From Hysterangium stoloniferum (Eukaryota; Basidiomycota; Agaricomycetes; Hysterangiales; Hysterangiaceae), in assembly GCA_015178975.1 (NCBI GenBank), contig WHVD01000075.1, forward strand, positions 349,024-413,023: 64,000 nucleotides of DNA, written 5' to 3'. The first letter of the stretch is position 1. The number at the start of each line of letters is the position of its first letter. The position numbers were made by a program, and so were the translations under genes. A model generated the notes under the pieces. The model had not been told where the DNA came from and ran no database searches. It worked only from the letters and a program-made list of their open reading frames with translations. Below are positions 1 to 11,790 of the stretch, piece after piece.

Positions 1-130
1 TCTGCCAGGCGGCCTAAGGGCTGAAAGGAGGTGAAAATGACAAAAGGAAGATCTCTGTGGGACATATGGTGAAGTGACTAGGAACTGTGCTACCATGATT
101 GAATCCGATGTTCCGGGTGCCCGGGAATGC

Positions 131-987
131 TCATCTTGGCGCGTTCGGGAGGAAGTCGGAAATGCAACCTTGAAATAGGGCGCCCGCTATGTTGTCCCTT
201 GAGGCGACATATTCAGTCCTCAACTGTATCCGGTTTATCGTCATTAGTTTGTGAATCTCTTTCAAGATCTTGTTTGTCTCTTTACTGTGAGACCAGCCCT
301 TGTTCATTACTGCTATGGCTCTGCTATTGTCCGACTGCGCCTGGAACATTGGCTGTCATGGGTGCTGGCTGCAGTGTCATCTTTAAGCCAATCTCTACCA
401 CCACAACTTATACCGTGCCCACTCTGAAGCCGGGTGTTCATTTCCATACGGCCAATGTCACATGGGAACCGTGCACCCACTCTGAAGCCGGGTGCTCATT
501 TCCATATGGCCTAGTGGTCGTCCACTACCACGCCTAGCCCAAAGGATGTGCTACCAGCCGATGTCAACCACGTTGAAAGACTGGTAGCTCGTTCGGTAGG
601 TGTCTCAAAACATATTGTATCCATGAAAGATCTGCTAAAATCGCCGCATGAAGGATCAATTTTGCTGGTTGTGAATGGAAACTGTTTGCTAATGTTGAAA
701 TCAAGCATAGAAATGCCCGAATCCATGGGAAAATGGACGAGACATGAACCAGCTTCCCATGCAACCTCTGCAATATTTGGCGTGAATGTGCTCCACTGGC
801 GAATCAACTCCATGGTTGCCTCGGGGTTTTCAGCTGGGACTGCTACCATTTTGGGATGCAGGTCCCATATAAGACCTGTGTGCTTCTGGATAGCAGAAAA
901 AGGCCAGGTTTTTTTCTGAGTCCACAGTACAATGAACTGAGCTGTTAGGGCCAATTGGCCTGGTACAATAGATAGGAAATTGCCCAC
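131..987 (-). pseudogene. Reverse transcriptase / RNase H fragment of a retroelement (DIRS/Ngaro-like?)
   Basis: Two minus-strand open stretches (987-511 and 349-131) read as the end of a reverse transcriptase followed by its RNase H region. The first holds a block around SIVPGQLALTAQ and TGLIWDLHPK and then TPTERATSLSTWLT followed by FGLGVVVDD, where an RNase H catalytic region is expected. The second has SDNSRAIAVMNKGWS and later YVASRDNIAGAL, which resembles the usual SDN...NKG...P/ASxxNIADALSRG ending. The two pieces are separated by about 160 bp with stops and a local duplication, so the gene is dead. This RNase H style with no adjoining DDE integrase is typical of tyrosine-recombinase retroelements (DIRS/Ngaro) in basidiomycetes. 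That assignment is inference, because no recombinase is visible; it could be another RT lineage. Confidence 0.65.
413..510. repeat. Short tandem duplication, about 58-bp period
   Basis: The stretch beginning ccgtgcccactctgaagc at 413 recurs at 469 with a 2-base insertion and a few substitutions. Both copies end in tttccata-cggcc or its variant. The duplication lies inside the broken RNase H region and helps explain the loss of frame there. Confidence 0.8.
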
Positions 988-1239
988 CCATTTGAGTAGC
1001 CATGGCCATTGGTTAGGTCATAATGACCTCATATTCTACTTATTTTTTACCCTTTATTTACCATGTGATCCCCCTCTCTGAGACAAGAGGGGAGTGTAGA
1101 AAGGCTGTACTGGCCAGGAGCATATATTGTACTATAGACTGTATGTCTCTTCCATACTCCCATCCACAATAAGTGTTATTCAAGAGAGAAGGAGACAAGT
1201 GATCCTCAAGTCTGCCTGTACATGGTATATATTGTTCCC
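988..1239. other. Spacer without a gene
   Basis: This AT-rich stretch joins the retroelement fragment to the left edge of the array. A perfect 7-bp inverted repeat (CCCCTCT at 1071-1077 with AGAGGGG at 1086-1092) could form a small hairpin. I see no open frame with coding character. It may be the non-coding end of a retroelement, but no matching second end is visible. Confidence 0.5.
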
Positions 1240-1457
1240 AGCGATGAGAAAGGTTTCTCAGGCAGACTGGAGTTATATAACACAAAAGATAAATGCACAA
1301 AGGGAATATTCAAACAAATAGATTTATAAAAAATTTCAGCACTAACATGCAGGAACCGAGAGGATCATGCCGTCAACCCGTCTTAATCAGGTCATGCATG
1401 CAGTCGACTCTCTATTAACCTTGATAACCACTCCCTTAAAACCCTAGGATTTTCATA

Positions 1458-2910
1458 TGAAAGTTTGTTTCCAGGCTATTCGCACTCTCTTGTACCCCAT
1501 ATCCCATACCCTGGAGTGTCCATGGAACACATGGATTATGGAGGAGTCAACTGTAATAAATGATAAAGATAATAGGCCGATTTATAAAATTTCAAGCCGC
1601 ACGCCGCTTCGTACAATTGCAAGCCTATGCTCAACTTCAGCAATACTTAGCACACGCTCCTGCTTTCACTCGGTCCTTCATCCCCGATGATGGTGAAGAC
1701 AGCAAATGTATACAGCCGCCGCCGCAGACTCAGAATCAGATGCAAACACCTTCAACTCCAAGTCCGAATCCGCTCCAGCTCCAAATCTCCAAGCAGATAC
1801 CAGCAGCGGTAGTAACATGAACGTCTCCATAGCCTTCAATACTAGCAACAACAACGTGCCGTTCAACACCGTCCCCATCTCACCGCCCTTTGGAGGTGAG
1901 GGAGCATTGGGATCCGGAGGCGGGGACTTTATGTTTGCAGCAGCAGCAAAGGCTGCAGGGTCATGGTCTAAAGGGTTGTCATGCACGCGATTGGCGCCAT
2001 TCTTGGGGTGTTTTGTCGGGGTGCATCGGTGTCAACTGCGTATCCGCATACAGCAGTCTTCCCATCCCAATTCCAATTGCAACCCTGCACCGGATATCTT
2101 CACACCGGTTTCATTAACGACGTAGAATTCCAGCCGTTTTATTATTTGTCCGGAGTTTTCGTTTCAGATGCCCTTGGCGGCGGGGACGGGGGAGGCGGCG
2201 CAGATCCAACCACAGTCACGGTCGCAGCTCTATTGCCACAATTGCAGTCTCAACGCCAACCGCAACACAAACTCCACATTCGATCTCAATCTCAACCCGA
2301 CTTCCAATGACAATGATAGCTCGCCAAAACTCCCTTCCAAACCCTCGTAGTCGCAATTCCACGCGCACCCCAACCCCAACCTCAGTTTCGACCCGGACCG
2401 ATCCTTTTGCTTTCTATTCCCGTGGCTTAATAGGCCTAAGCTGCTACTGCGTAACAAGCTCAGGCGCCGTAGCAGAGTCAAGCGAGGAAACATGGTCAAA
2501 GTCAACATCATCATCATCAATCCCCAAACGGTACCAGTGTCAGGAGTATTGCGCCTGCTCTAGCATCAAGGCAGAGTAGCGTGGAAGTGGGGGCAGGGGT
2601 AGGGGCGGTGGATAGGTGAGTTAGATGCATGGTCCAGATTCAGAGATTGGGAAGCTCAATCTGGACTGCTGTTTGCGTTTGCGTTTGCAGGTGCAGGGTG
2701 AACGGGCGCATGTGCAGACGCAATTCCAGACTTGGACGCAAGGTCAAGCGCAAGTGCATAGTAAGAAGCAATTCTGAGCTCGAGAGTCTTGATCTTAAAC
2801 TCACGTTTTATGTTCAAGGCCATTTGGGGGTTCAAGTGCAACCGGAAACACACCAAGTTCATGCACAAGCCCAGGCACAGACAGCGATAAGACCACATTC
2901 TCAGTTTTGA
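1458..2910 (+). pseudogene. C-terminal relic of the fungal transcription-factor family, left flank copy
   Basis: The + strand shows the Gln-rich piece RRFVQLQAYAQLQQYLAHAP near 1590-1660, then a Ser/Asn-rich piece with DTSSGSNMNVSIAF, a Gly-rich piece ending GGGDFMFAAAA and further Q/N-rich stretches. The same order occurs at 8.02-8.99 kb, directly downstream of MHR-coding exons, which ties this relic to the transcription-factor gene. Several frame changes and stops break it. No MHR or DNA-binding part precedes it here. The segment to 2910 still carries Q-rich codons (HQVHAQAQAQT) but no clear end. Confidence 0.6.
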
Positions 2911-3096
2911 GTCTCAATTTCAACCGCATCGGCCTCAGTTTCATTCCCAACCTCAAACTATTTTGTATATACGACGGCCCGGTGTAATCTTTCTTCATGG
3001 CGTGGTCTACCACCATACGATATTAGGATGGAAAGGCAGGACATCTGGTTTGGCAGTCGCCTGTATGGGATTTTCGACTGCGTAGGACTTCGTTCA
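2911..3096. other. Short non-coding link inside the left flank
   Basis: Nothing with coding character or repeat structure is visible between the C-terminal relic and the minisatellite. Confidence 0.4.
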
Positions 3097-3228
3097 CATT
3101 GGATTTTCATCTAAATTGGATTTTCATCTATATTGGATTTTCATCTACATCGGATTTTCATCTACATTGGATTTTCATCTCCATTGGATTCCTACCTATA
3201 TTGGATTCCTTACATCGGACTTAATACG
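3097..3228. repeat. 18-bp minisatellite, about 7 copies
   Basis: The unit cattggattttcatcta-n is repeated head to tail about seven times with single-base changes. The last two copies become attggattcctac-type. It is present only in the leftmost part of the array and not in later units, so it is a local expansion or insertion. Confidence 0.9.
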
Positions 3229-4842
3229 GGATTAGCGTTAGCATTGACACGGATTTCCTCTTGGCACCGAGGAAGGGATTTCCGCGACATTGCATCTCGC
3301 ATGTTACGTCGTTGCACATTCACATCCCTTCGACCGACATTCATATTCACATCCACACGGCCATTCACATCGCCTCTGTCAATGTCATTCCGATTGGCAT
3401 CAATCGCGGTGTTGTCTCTGGCCGCGGAGGAATCTGCATCTGTTAACTGAAGTCTCACTTGCATTGGTGTCAAGGCTTGCTCATCTACTCTTTGGTGCCA
3501 GCGCTCATCTCATCTATCCTCAATCTTCAATCGCACTTTGACACCGATGTAGTGCGTGTGACGATCTTCGGACCTGGGGAATGAGATCCGACTGATCGGA
3601 TTCTTGGATTCTTGGATTCCCGGGGTATTTTTCAAATTCTATCAGATTCGCCGCCACTCTATAATTTTACTCCACCATTTCAACGCCGTCTTAATGCGAC
3701 TTCGGGAACTTTGGGTGTTAAGTTCTTGCCGGCAACACTGCCACCACTATCGTCGTCACCGTCACCGTCATCGCCACCACCGATGCCAATCTTCGATAGT
3801 TCCCTGATTCGAATTGCTAGCCGATCCCGCGCCGACATCTCGTCATTCCGCTCCAGGGGACTTTCTTCGATCCCGAATACTTCCTTGGATGCTCTGTACC
3901 TTCTTGGATCCCGCATACTCGGTCCCGCTTCAACTTACTGCAATTCTGTCGCCGCCGGCTTCTTTCGCTTTCCACCGTCAACGTCTTTCGTCTTCTGTCT
4001 TCCATTCGTGCCTATCCCATCTTGCCGCTCTCTTTTCCAGTGCTATCCCGCCATTGTTTCTAGCCCGCGCCATTCCTGCCATCACTTCCGCACTATCCAC
4101 CCGAACGCACGATTCCCACTCCGCACGCGATGGCCAGGCTGTCTCCCCAAACTTCAACTGCCCATCTCTCTCTTTCTATCAACTACAGCCCCACCACTTG
4201 GTCATCCCATCGCGAGTTAGGCTTCCGTACACCCAGATATTACACCTCTTTTCAATTTGTGTGCACTACGCAGGGTTGTGCAACTGCACTCTAGATATGT
4301 AGATGCAAATGCGCACAAATAAGACACTCCTCAATCATCCTATTCCATCCCGAGTTAGAACGCGGATAAATATTGGACCTCTTTGTCCTCTGTCTGTCTT
4401 CATCTTTGTTTGGGGAGAATGTGATGGGGGTGGTCGCACCATGTCCTTTCTGGCGCTCTCTTTCCCATTTGTGCGTATCGGTGGTTCGCAGCCTCGCGTG
4501 GGGTATTTGTACGAATGCGGACACCTTCCATTCTATTCCATCTCGAGGTAGACTGCCCCATTTCCCCTCTTCGTCCTCTATGTCTGTCTATGTCTATTCT
4601 CACTGGAGACTCGGGGGTGGATGTCAATCGAAGAATAATCCGAGTGGAATGGGATGGGAGTGAAGGCGCTATGTTCTGTCTTTCCCTCTCTTTCCTAACT
4701 CGTGTGTATCGTGGTTTCCGCACATGAGGTGTATATGCGCGTTTTGGACTCCTAGATTGTTCTATCTCTCCACCCCATCACTATCAGCATGCGATCTTCC
4801 CGCGACGCGGATATTACACCTCTTTCTCCGTTTGAGTCTGCG
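3229..4842. repeat. Low-complexity array segment with about 225-bp subrepeats
   Basis: From about 3.9 kb the sequence matches 9.04-9.8 and 41.93-42.8 kb (tactgcaat..cgccgcc..ttctttcg). From about 4.26 kb a motif around ggtggttcgcagcc, gtgaggtgt and tgcggactcctcgacc recurs at intervals near 225 bp. These stretches are open in several frames on both strands because they are pyrimidine-rich on one strand. No frame keeps amino-acid conservation between units, so I do not call a gene. Confidence 0.6.
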
Positions 4843-5104
4843 ACGATCTGCCAGATTTGTCCTTTTCCCCCTGGAACCGCTACCGACACCTCAAACGCTT
4901 CGAGGAGCTTTCCACCTGCGAGCGTGATAGGTATGGCATACCGCCGACGATTCGTAGGATTCCAGGAGGGTCGCTAATAAAAGAACAGAAAAGAATAACG
5001 AATAAATAGAAAGAATAAAGAAAAGTGTTAAAGAGAATAACGCTACTGCTCCCACCACAGGGCAAGCGGTTAGTCAACCGACGCATCCGCCTTTGGAGTG
5101 TCAA
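4843..5104 (-). repeat. Inverted block relative to the other array units
   Basis: Sequence left of 4843 follows the forward order seen at 12,435-12,470 and sequence right of 5104 follows 13,024 onward. The block between reads as the reverse complement of the 12.47-13.02 kb interval: it contains the complement of ttaacacctttttattg and of the tcctacgaact...acaaatttggtagatggt stretch. The forward form persists in other units (for example 33.6-34.14 kb), so this is a local inversion of about 262 bp, with some deletion, in the leftmost unit. Confidence 0.75.
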
Positions 5105-5557
5105 TGGGGAAGAATTCAGCGGAAACTAAAGCCTGGTCAGGAAGTCTGGAGTTGGATGCCGATGAGAGAAGCAGCGGATTAGTGGTGGGGGCTGTGTTGG
5201 GACAAGCTGAGAGAGCGGCGTTGATGGCGTTTGAGAAGGGTGGGGGAAGACGAAGAATGCGGATAGTGGTACGCCCTCGGGATTGGGGATGTGTGAGAGG
5301 GATAGGGCATATGAAAGGAGCGGTGATACCGACGATGAGTGAAGTAGCGAAGGGAGGGGAGTCATGAGGGAGGGCCTTGGGACGGGGATTGTGAGAGGAA
5401 GTGGAGGGAGGCTGTAGGTGAGGAGGACGGGGACTCCCAGGGATAGAAACACGAACGCAAAGCTGGCCATAGACAAAATCACCCTGCACATGCAAGAAAA
5501 CCTCTTCCCTCCACCGCACATCTCCACCGACACACGCGCCCCTCTTGATCTGCACCT

Positions 5558-8500
5558 ATGGGTATACTTGCGCGGCTTGGTCTCAAAGAGTCCTATGTTG
5601 TTTCGAAACCTGGTTCTTCCACATCATCGTCACTAATCAACAATAAAACGTGAAGAAGGTTCCGAGTCCAGGTTGAAACGCGCCGCTATCTGACGAAGAC
5701 TCCGACATCAAACATGATGAAGACGACGTTGAAGCAGAATCTGCCTTTACAACCACCGAAAGGTCCGGTATAGCATACACAGATTACTTCACCCCAGGGT
5801 CTGCCGCCAACCTGGCACTAAGAAGGGTCTTAAACATGCGCGCTGCCACGCGCGCTATTCTTGCCAATGGGTTGGTGGATTGGGAGACCGCAGGGGAGTT
5901 GTTTGATATGTGAGTGGCTTGTGGTTTTTTCGATAGCTGATGTTAACATTTCCTTTTGCAATGATGGTAGATTTTTCAAATATGTTAGCGTAAGCAGTGT
6001 GTATCCTTCTTCCTTGCAAAAGACGAATGTTTATAGTGTTTTTTACTATTTGCCAGCCCTTCGTATCCCTCTTAGACCCCGTTCTCCACACGTCCAAAAC
6101 GTCTACGAACGGGACCCGTTCCTCTTCACTGTCGGTAAATCCTTTCCCACTTGTTCCCCTTCCAGCCTTCTTTATAATAAAACTCGTGCAAGCGTGCTAA
6201 CTCTCTGATCAGTCCTAACAATCTCATCTCGCTATCTCCCCTCTCGCCCAGGACTCCATATAACCGCCATGTACTTTGCTAAACACGCAGCAGCAATAGC
6301 CTTCATCGACGGCGTGAAGAGCGTTGAGATGGCTCAGGCATATCTGCTCATGAGTGTATATGGTCTTCCTGCGAGGAGATGGGAGGAGGATAGGAGTTGG
6401 TCTTAGGGAGGATTGGCTAGTCGGTTAGTCGGGCTTCTTTCTTTTCTTTCGCTTGCTTTCATTCCTTTTCTGTTACTTTCTCACCTTGATCGTGATGCTG
6501 ATGATTTTTGTATGAAATCAGGTTCCCAAGTACTGCGCCCCTCTCAGAGCGGCATGAGCGCGAGAGGCTGAACTGTGCGCGGACGTGGTTAAACTGCTTT
6601 GATGTGGATCGCTCGAGTTCGACGCAATGGGGGCCTACGGGTATACAGGAGGATGAGGCCATTAGAGGTGCAAAGGCTTGGCATCGGGGGAGCAAGTAAG
6701 TAGACTCTTGAATAGCCTTGGGTATTTTGCTGATGCTATGATGTATTCTAGATATAATCACCCCTATGACGCCCATCTCGTTGCATATATGGAACTGCTG
6801 AAGATCGTATCGAGGTTCCATGAGAGTATTCATACACCAAGTGGAACTGTGCGTGTTTTGATTTTCAAGGCGTCTTTAAGCAATAATGATTTACCATCGA
6901 ATTTCTATAGAGCCCTGATTTCCGTGCTATAACGGAGACCACTGAGGCGGAGATCAGGGGCTGGCACGATAGTGTTAAGTGGAGTTATGAGAATGAGTCG
7001 GATAGGAATGGTATGTGCCCCCATGGCTCTAACTATGGTGTAGCATTATTTAACCTCCCTTTTCTGTTGTTTAGACCCTGCCAACTTCGTCCGTCTCGAA
7101 GGTGTTCCTGTGTTTGAAAATTACATGCGTCTGGTTATGTACTCGTTCGGGTTTGAGGATGCATGGAAGCGTCATGGTCTAGAGCCAGGCGATATGTTCT
7201 TTGCCAAGGTATGTATGCTTGTATGTCTGCGAGATTGCCTAGGTATTGATTTGGTGACTCTGTAGTGTCTGCAATCGGCCATGGCGGTCGTACGTCATCT
7301 TAGTGAAATATATGCCCCGAGTGGTTTCTTAAAGTACGCTCCGGATTGTTTCTTTGTAATGGGAGGTTTTTGTAGTGCATTTTTATTGAAGGTACGCTGT
7401 CTCCCTTTGGTGCTCTTTCGACTGAGTAAATGGGATGTATAGATGCTTCGTCCCGAATTTGCGACACTGCTGGATAAGGAATCACGCAAGCGAATCGTAG
7501 CCCTTGTCACTGGGTTCGTAGACGTGCTCGCCTCGTCAAAAGCTTTCATCGACGAAAGACACACCCCGAAACTATATGCTAAATTCTTAAACGGGCAACT
7601 CAGATTCGTAACCGTCAAAGTACCCCCTGTGCCCGTCCAAAAACAAAAGCAACCACATCAGTATGCGGTGGCATCCCACGACACGGACACAGCCTCACAA
7701 GACCGTGTATTCCCCTCAACCAGCGGTCATACTTCGCCAGTCTCCGACCTCGTCCAACCGCCCCACACACCCGCCCACTCCTTCTCGAGCAGACAGCCAT
7801 CCGTTCCCACGCCAGATGTAGAGCAATATGGCACCTCGCACGGTTGGGACTTTTGGACTGAAACAGGTTCGACGACGGGCTCGGGGTCCGTGACAGCTGC
7901 GGCCGCAGGGGGTGTGGTGGATTATGATCCGATGGAACCCATGCCCCGGAGTATCCACGGAACGGTATGGATTATGAGGGAGTCAACTGTAATCCACATG
8001 TCGAATGATTTGTCTTCATAGGCTGGTTCCGAGTCGGACGCCGCTTTCTACAGTTGCAAGCCCATACTGAACTTCAGCAATACCAAGCACACGCTTGTCT
8101 TCACTCATCCCCTCATCCCAGATGATGATGAAGACCGCCTTTCCTGTAGCAAATACATACTGTCGTCGCAGGCTCAAAAACAGCTCCAAACATCAAGTCC
8201 TAATCACGCTCCAGCTGCAATTCCCCGTCTAGATACCAGCAGCGGTATTGACATGAACATCTCCATAGCCTTCAATGCCAGCAACAACATGCCCTTCAAT
8301 ACCCTATCTCACCGTCTTTTGACACACTGTCCCTTACTGGACCCTAGAGACTATGCGTTAACGACGAGCGCAAGTGTTAGTGTTAATCCTCCGGAAATCG
8401 TGAGAGGGTTTATGTTTGGCTCGAAGGGGTAGAGGTGAGGGGACATTGGGATCCAAAGGAGAGGACTTTATGTTTGCAGCAGCAGCAGCAGGGGCGAGAG

Positions 8501-8993
8501 GGTTAGGGTCTAATAGGATATCGCTCACGGGATCCCAATCTCAGCCCCACTTCAAGCGACAACAACGACAACATATCAACCATACAACACCTTTGCAAAA
8601 CTCCCAAACCCTCGCAGTCGGAGTCGCAATCGCATATTTAATCACAACCCAACCACAGTCGCGACCCGAACTGGTCCTTTTGCTCTCTACGCCTGGATTG
8701 GGGCTGAAGGGCACAAACTGCTGCTGGGCAACAGGCTCAGGCGCAGCGGCAGAGTCAAGCCGGGAAACATAGTCAAAATCAACAACTACACCTTCATCAA
8801 TCTCCAGGTGCTAGTGTAAGGAGTATTGTGCCTGTACCTGTATTAAGGCAAAGTAGGAGTGGAAGTGGGGACAGGTGGGTTAGATGTACATTCAGATGCA
8901 GAGATCGGGATGCTCATTATGGACTATGTTGGTTGTATTTGTGTTTGCAGGAGCAGATGTATGTTCAGGGGCAAATGCACGTTCAGGTGCAAG
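5558..8993 (+). pseudogene. Fungal-specific transcription factor (MHR/Fungal_trans domain), most complete copy
   Basis: A series of + strand exons spells a fungal-specific transcription-factor middle homology region. They include an acidic piece ending LANGLVDWETAGELFD, then FFKY, PFVSLLDPVLHT, ERDPFLFTV, ISSRYLPSRPGLH, FIDGVKSVEMAQAYLLMS and PARRWEEDRSW (about 6.33-6.40 kb). After these come ARTWLNCFDVDRSSSTQ, YNHPYDAHLVAYMELLKIVS and a long 3' exon from 7443 with KLYAKFLNGQLRFVTV. A Q-rich tail ends with QEQMYVQGQMHVQVQGG just before a stop near 8993. GT-AG introns of 50-80 nt separate the exons. The family regulates transcription in the nucleus. Lesions: frameshifts near 5.68 and 6.09 kb and a stop right after EEDRSW. 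No Zn2Cys6 cluster is found upstream of the 5558 start, so even an intact copy would lack the usual DNA-binding part. The family call is firm; pseudogene status is likely. Confidence 0.8.
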
Positions 8994-10039
8994 GTGGATG
9001 AGCGTGTGTGCAGACTCAGACTCGTCCTTTCGGTGTTGTTTCAGTTTACTGCAATGTTGTTGCCGCCCACTTCTTTCGATTCCGCCGGTCAACATCTCCC
9101 GTCGTCTGTCCCTTCGTGCATATCCCCATCTTGCCGGATTCTTCTCCAGCGCCATCGCGCCACTGCTTCTAGCCCGCGCCATCCTGCCACCACTTGCGCA
9201 CTATCCACCCGAACACACGATTCTCACTGCACGCGATCGCCAGGCTATCTCTTCTCAAATTTCAATTATTCATCTGTCTCTTTCTATCAACCACAATCCC
9301 ACCTTGGCTTGATCATCTCATCCCGAGCTAGACTTTCTTGGACCCAGGATATTACACCTTGTTTCAATTTGCGTGCACTCCGCGGGGTTTCACAACTGCA
9401 CTCTAGATATATAGATGCAAATACGAAAGAATGAGGTACTCCTCGACCATTCTATTAAAATCGGAGTCAGAACGCGAATGTTGGACCTCTTTGTCCTCTG
9501 TCTGTCGTCATCTTTGATTAGAGAGAATGTAGTCACGCAATGTCCTCTCTTTTCCGTCTGCGCGTATCGGTGGTTCGCAGCCGCACGTGAGGTGTTTGTG
9601 TGAATGCGGACTCCTCGACCATTTTATATCCCGAGCTAAAACTCTCGATCTCACCTCTTCGTCTTCTATTTCTGTATGTCTGGTCTGACTGGACACCCGC
9701 GAAGAATGGTCGTGATGGAATAGGACGGGAGTGAATGTACCCTGTTCTTTCTTTCCTTCTCTTTCCCAACTCTTGTGTATCGGGATTCGCAGCCACACAT
9801 GTGGTGTATGTGCGAGTTTGGACTCCTCGACCGAGGGAGATGGTGCGTGAAAAGAGCGAAGAAAATGACGAAGATAGTGATGATGGGTGAAGTAGTGAAA
9901 GGGAGGGGAGTAACGAGGAGGTGCCTTGGAATGAAGAGTTAGAGAAGGTGTGAAGGGAGGTTGTAGGTGAGGAGGACGGAGAGTACCAGGAACAAAAACA
10001 AAAACACCAAGCTGGAGATCGACAAAACTTGTGCTACAT
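8994..10039. repeat. Low-complexity array segment, unit 1
   Basis: This matches 3.9-4.8 kb and 41.9-43.3 kb. It contains the ggtggttcgcagcc / ctcctcgacc subrepeats, followed by a purine-rich stretch (9,840-9,990) whose complement is rich in Pro/Ser codons. About 0.9 kb of it is missing from the units at 20.8 and 31.1 kb. No convincing gene is seen. Confidence 0.6.
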
Positions 10040-10099
10040 AACCTCTTCCCTCCACCCCTCATCCCCAACCTACACACGCTCCCCTCTCGATCTGCGCCG

Positions 10100-11060
10100 A
10101 TGGGTATGCTTGCGCGACTTAGTCTCGAAGAGGCGTGTGTTGTTTCGAAACCCGGTTCTTCAACGTCAGCGTCATCATCAACAATGAAAAAGTGAAGAAG
10201 GTTCCGAGTCCAAGCTGAAACGCGCCGCTACCTATGACGAAGACGACTTTGGAACAGAATCCGAATCTGCAACCACCGAAGGATTTGGTCTCGCCTTGAC
10301 AGATTATCATGCCCCAGGGCCTGCCTCCAACCTCGCACCGAAGGGTCTTGGAAACGCGCCCTGCCCTGCCCGCTATTCTTTCGAGTGGGTTAGTGGATTG
10401 GGAGGCTGCAAAGGAGTTGTTTGACATGTGAGTGGCTTGTGATCCTAGGTTTTTTGATATTCAGCGTTGACTTTTCCTTTTCCAATGGTGGTAGATTTTT
10501 CAAATATGTTAGCGTAAGCAGTGTTTATCCTTCTTCCGTTCAAAAGACGAATGTTTATAGTGTTTTCTACCATTTGTCAGCCCTTCGTATCCATCCTAAA
10601 CCACGTTCTCCACACTGTGCAAAGCGGTCTACGAACGGGACCTATTCCTCTTCACCGTCGACAAGTCCTTTCCCACTTCTTTTCCTTCCAGCCTTCTTTA
10701 TAATACAACTCGTATAATCATAGTAACCCTATAGACAGTTCTAGCAATCTCATCTCGATACCTCCCCTCCTGCCGAAGACTCCACAACATCGCCATGAAC
10801 TTCCCTGAATACGCAGCAGCAACAGCCTTCATCGATGGCGTGAAGAGCGTTGAGATGGGAAGAGGATAGGAGTTGGTTTAATGGGGCGGTTAGTCGGGTT
10901 TCTTTCTTTCTTCTCTGTTGCTTGCTTTCATCCTTTCCTTTGCTCCGGACTTTTCCGTTGTGATGGGAAGGCTTTGTAGTGCGTTTTTACTGATGATACG
11001 TTATGCCCCCTTTTAGTGCTCATATGACTGAGTCAATGGGTCGATGCCACACTTCCCATC
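10100..11060 (+). pseudogene. Transcription-factor N-terminal/MHR relic, unit 1
   Basis: It starts with ATG GGT ATG CTT GCG at 10100, shared by the copies at 21.08, 31.39 and 43.44 kb, and continues into a Ser-rich stretch and an acidic stretch (YDEDDF-type). A one-base change turns the frame to a stop shortly after the start. MHR pieces follow (RTGP-type break instead of ERDP, then the FIDGVKSVEMG end). After GVKSVEM the middle exons found at 6.42-7.33 kb are absent, and the sequence jumps to the later piece near cctttgctccggac. Confidence 0.7.
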
Positions 11061-11790
11061 AATGCAACAGCTGCATATTTCCCTTTTTCGGACAGATACA
11101 CCGGAGTCGCGCTAGATCTTGAGGAACATACCCTGCAACACCGGAGTCGCATGCGCAATCACCACACGTGGCACCCTGTTCGTAATCGTCGCTTGGACAA
11201 CTGCACCATTGTGAATACGCAGCGACATCGTGTCAAATAAACTCTGCAGCGCTGCAAGGGTGGGCACGAGATTGATGAACCTGCGGCTGCCGGATACGGA
11301 CGGCGTGCAGGAAGCTGTTTAGAGGCTTGCGAGACACAACGTGAACTCAGCTCGTCGCGATCGCGCTTAGCGTGCGTGTTCTTGACATTGGTTCTGCAGG
11401 ATAGTGACAATAACCTGTAGAGAAGGCTCAGAGAGTCAGGTTGCCCAACGGTACTCGTAGAAGCGCCTGGTTTACACTGATTGCGGCCCTGCTGCGAGTT
11501 TCTCTACTGGCATGGGAAAAGGCTTTGAGTCCCGCTTGTCAAGTTTGCATAGCCGGAACCAATTCATGATAGTCTTGGCCGACAGGCAGAAACGCCGTTT
11601 GTGGTGGGCGCGACGAAAGGCGAAGATGCAGTAGGTAGTGCAGTGGGTTGATTTCCACTTCTTGTACAGATCCCTCTCCTAAAATGAAAGAGTGACTTTG
11701 CGTAAAATGATATTCAACTGACGTTCGCGTTGGCGCATGCAGTGACAAACGCAAAGGCGCAGCGAGAGTAGACATGCCCAGAAGGAGATG
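11061..11790. repeat. Unit-specific segment of unknown nature, unit 1
   Basis: Conserved at 21.89-22.5, 32.34-32.95 and 44.38-45.12 kb and absent from the left flank. Both strands have open stretches, and copies keep long identical runs (for example tgcggctgccggatacgg). The reading frames shift between copies, so no product is proposed. Confidence 0.55.

Noticed and set aside
3604-3807. His/Arg-rich frame near 3.7 kb
   Set aside because: It is produced by a short cgtcaccgtc-type simple repeat and overlaps a second, longer open frame; no conservation elsewhere.
5070-5555. Pro/Ser-rich minus-strand frames of 161 and 135 codons upstream of the transcription-factor copy
   Set aside because: They overlap each other in different frames over a purine-rich promoter stretch and are broken in the equivalent parts of other units.
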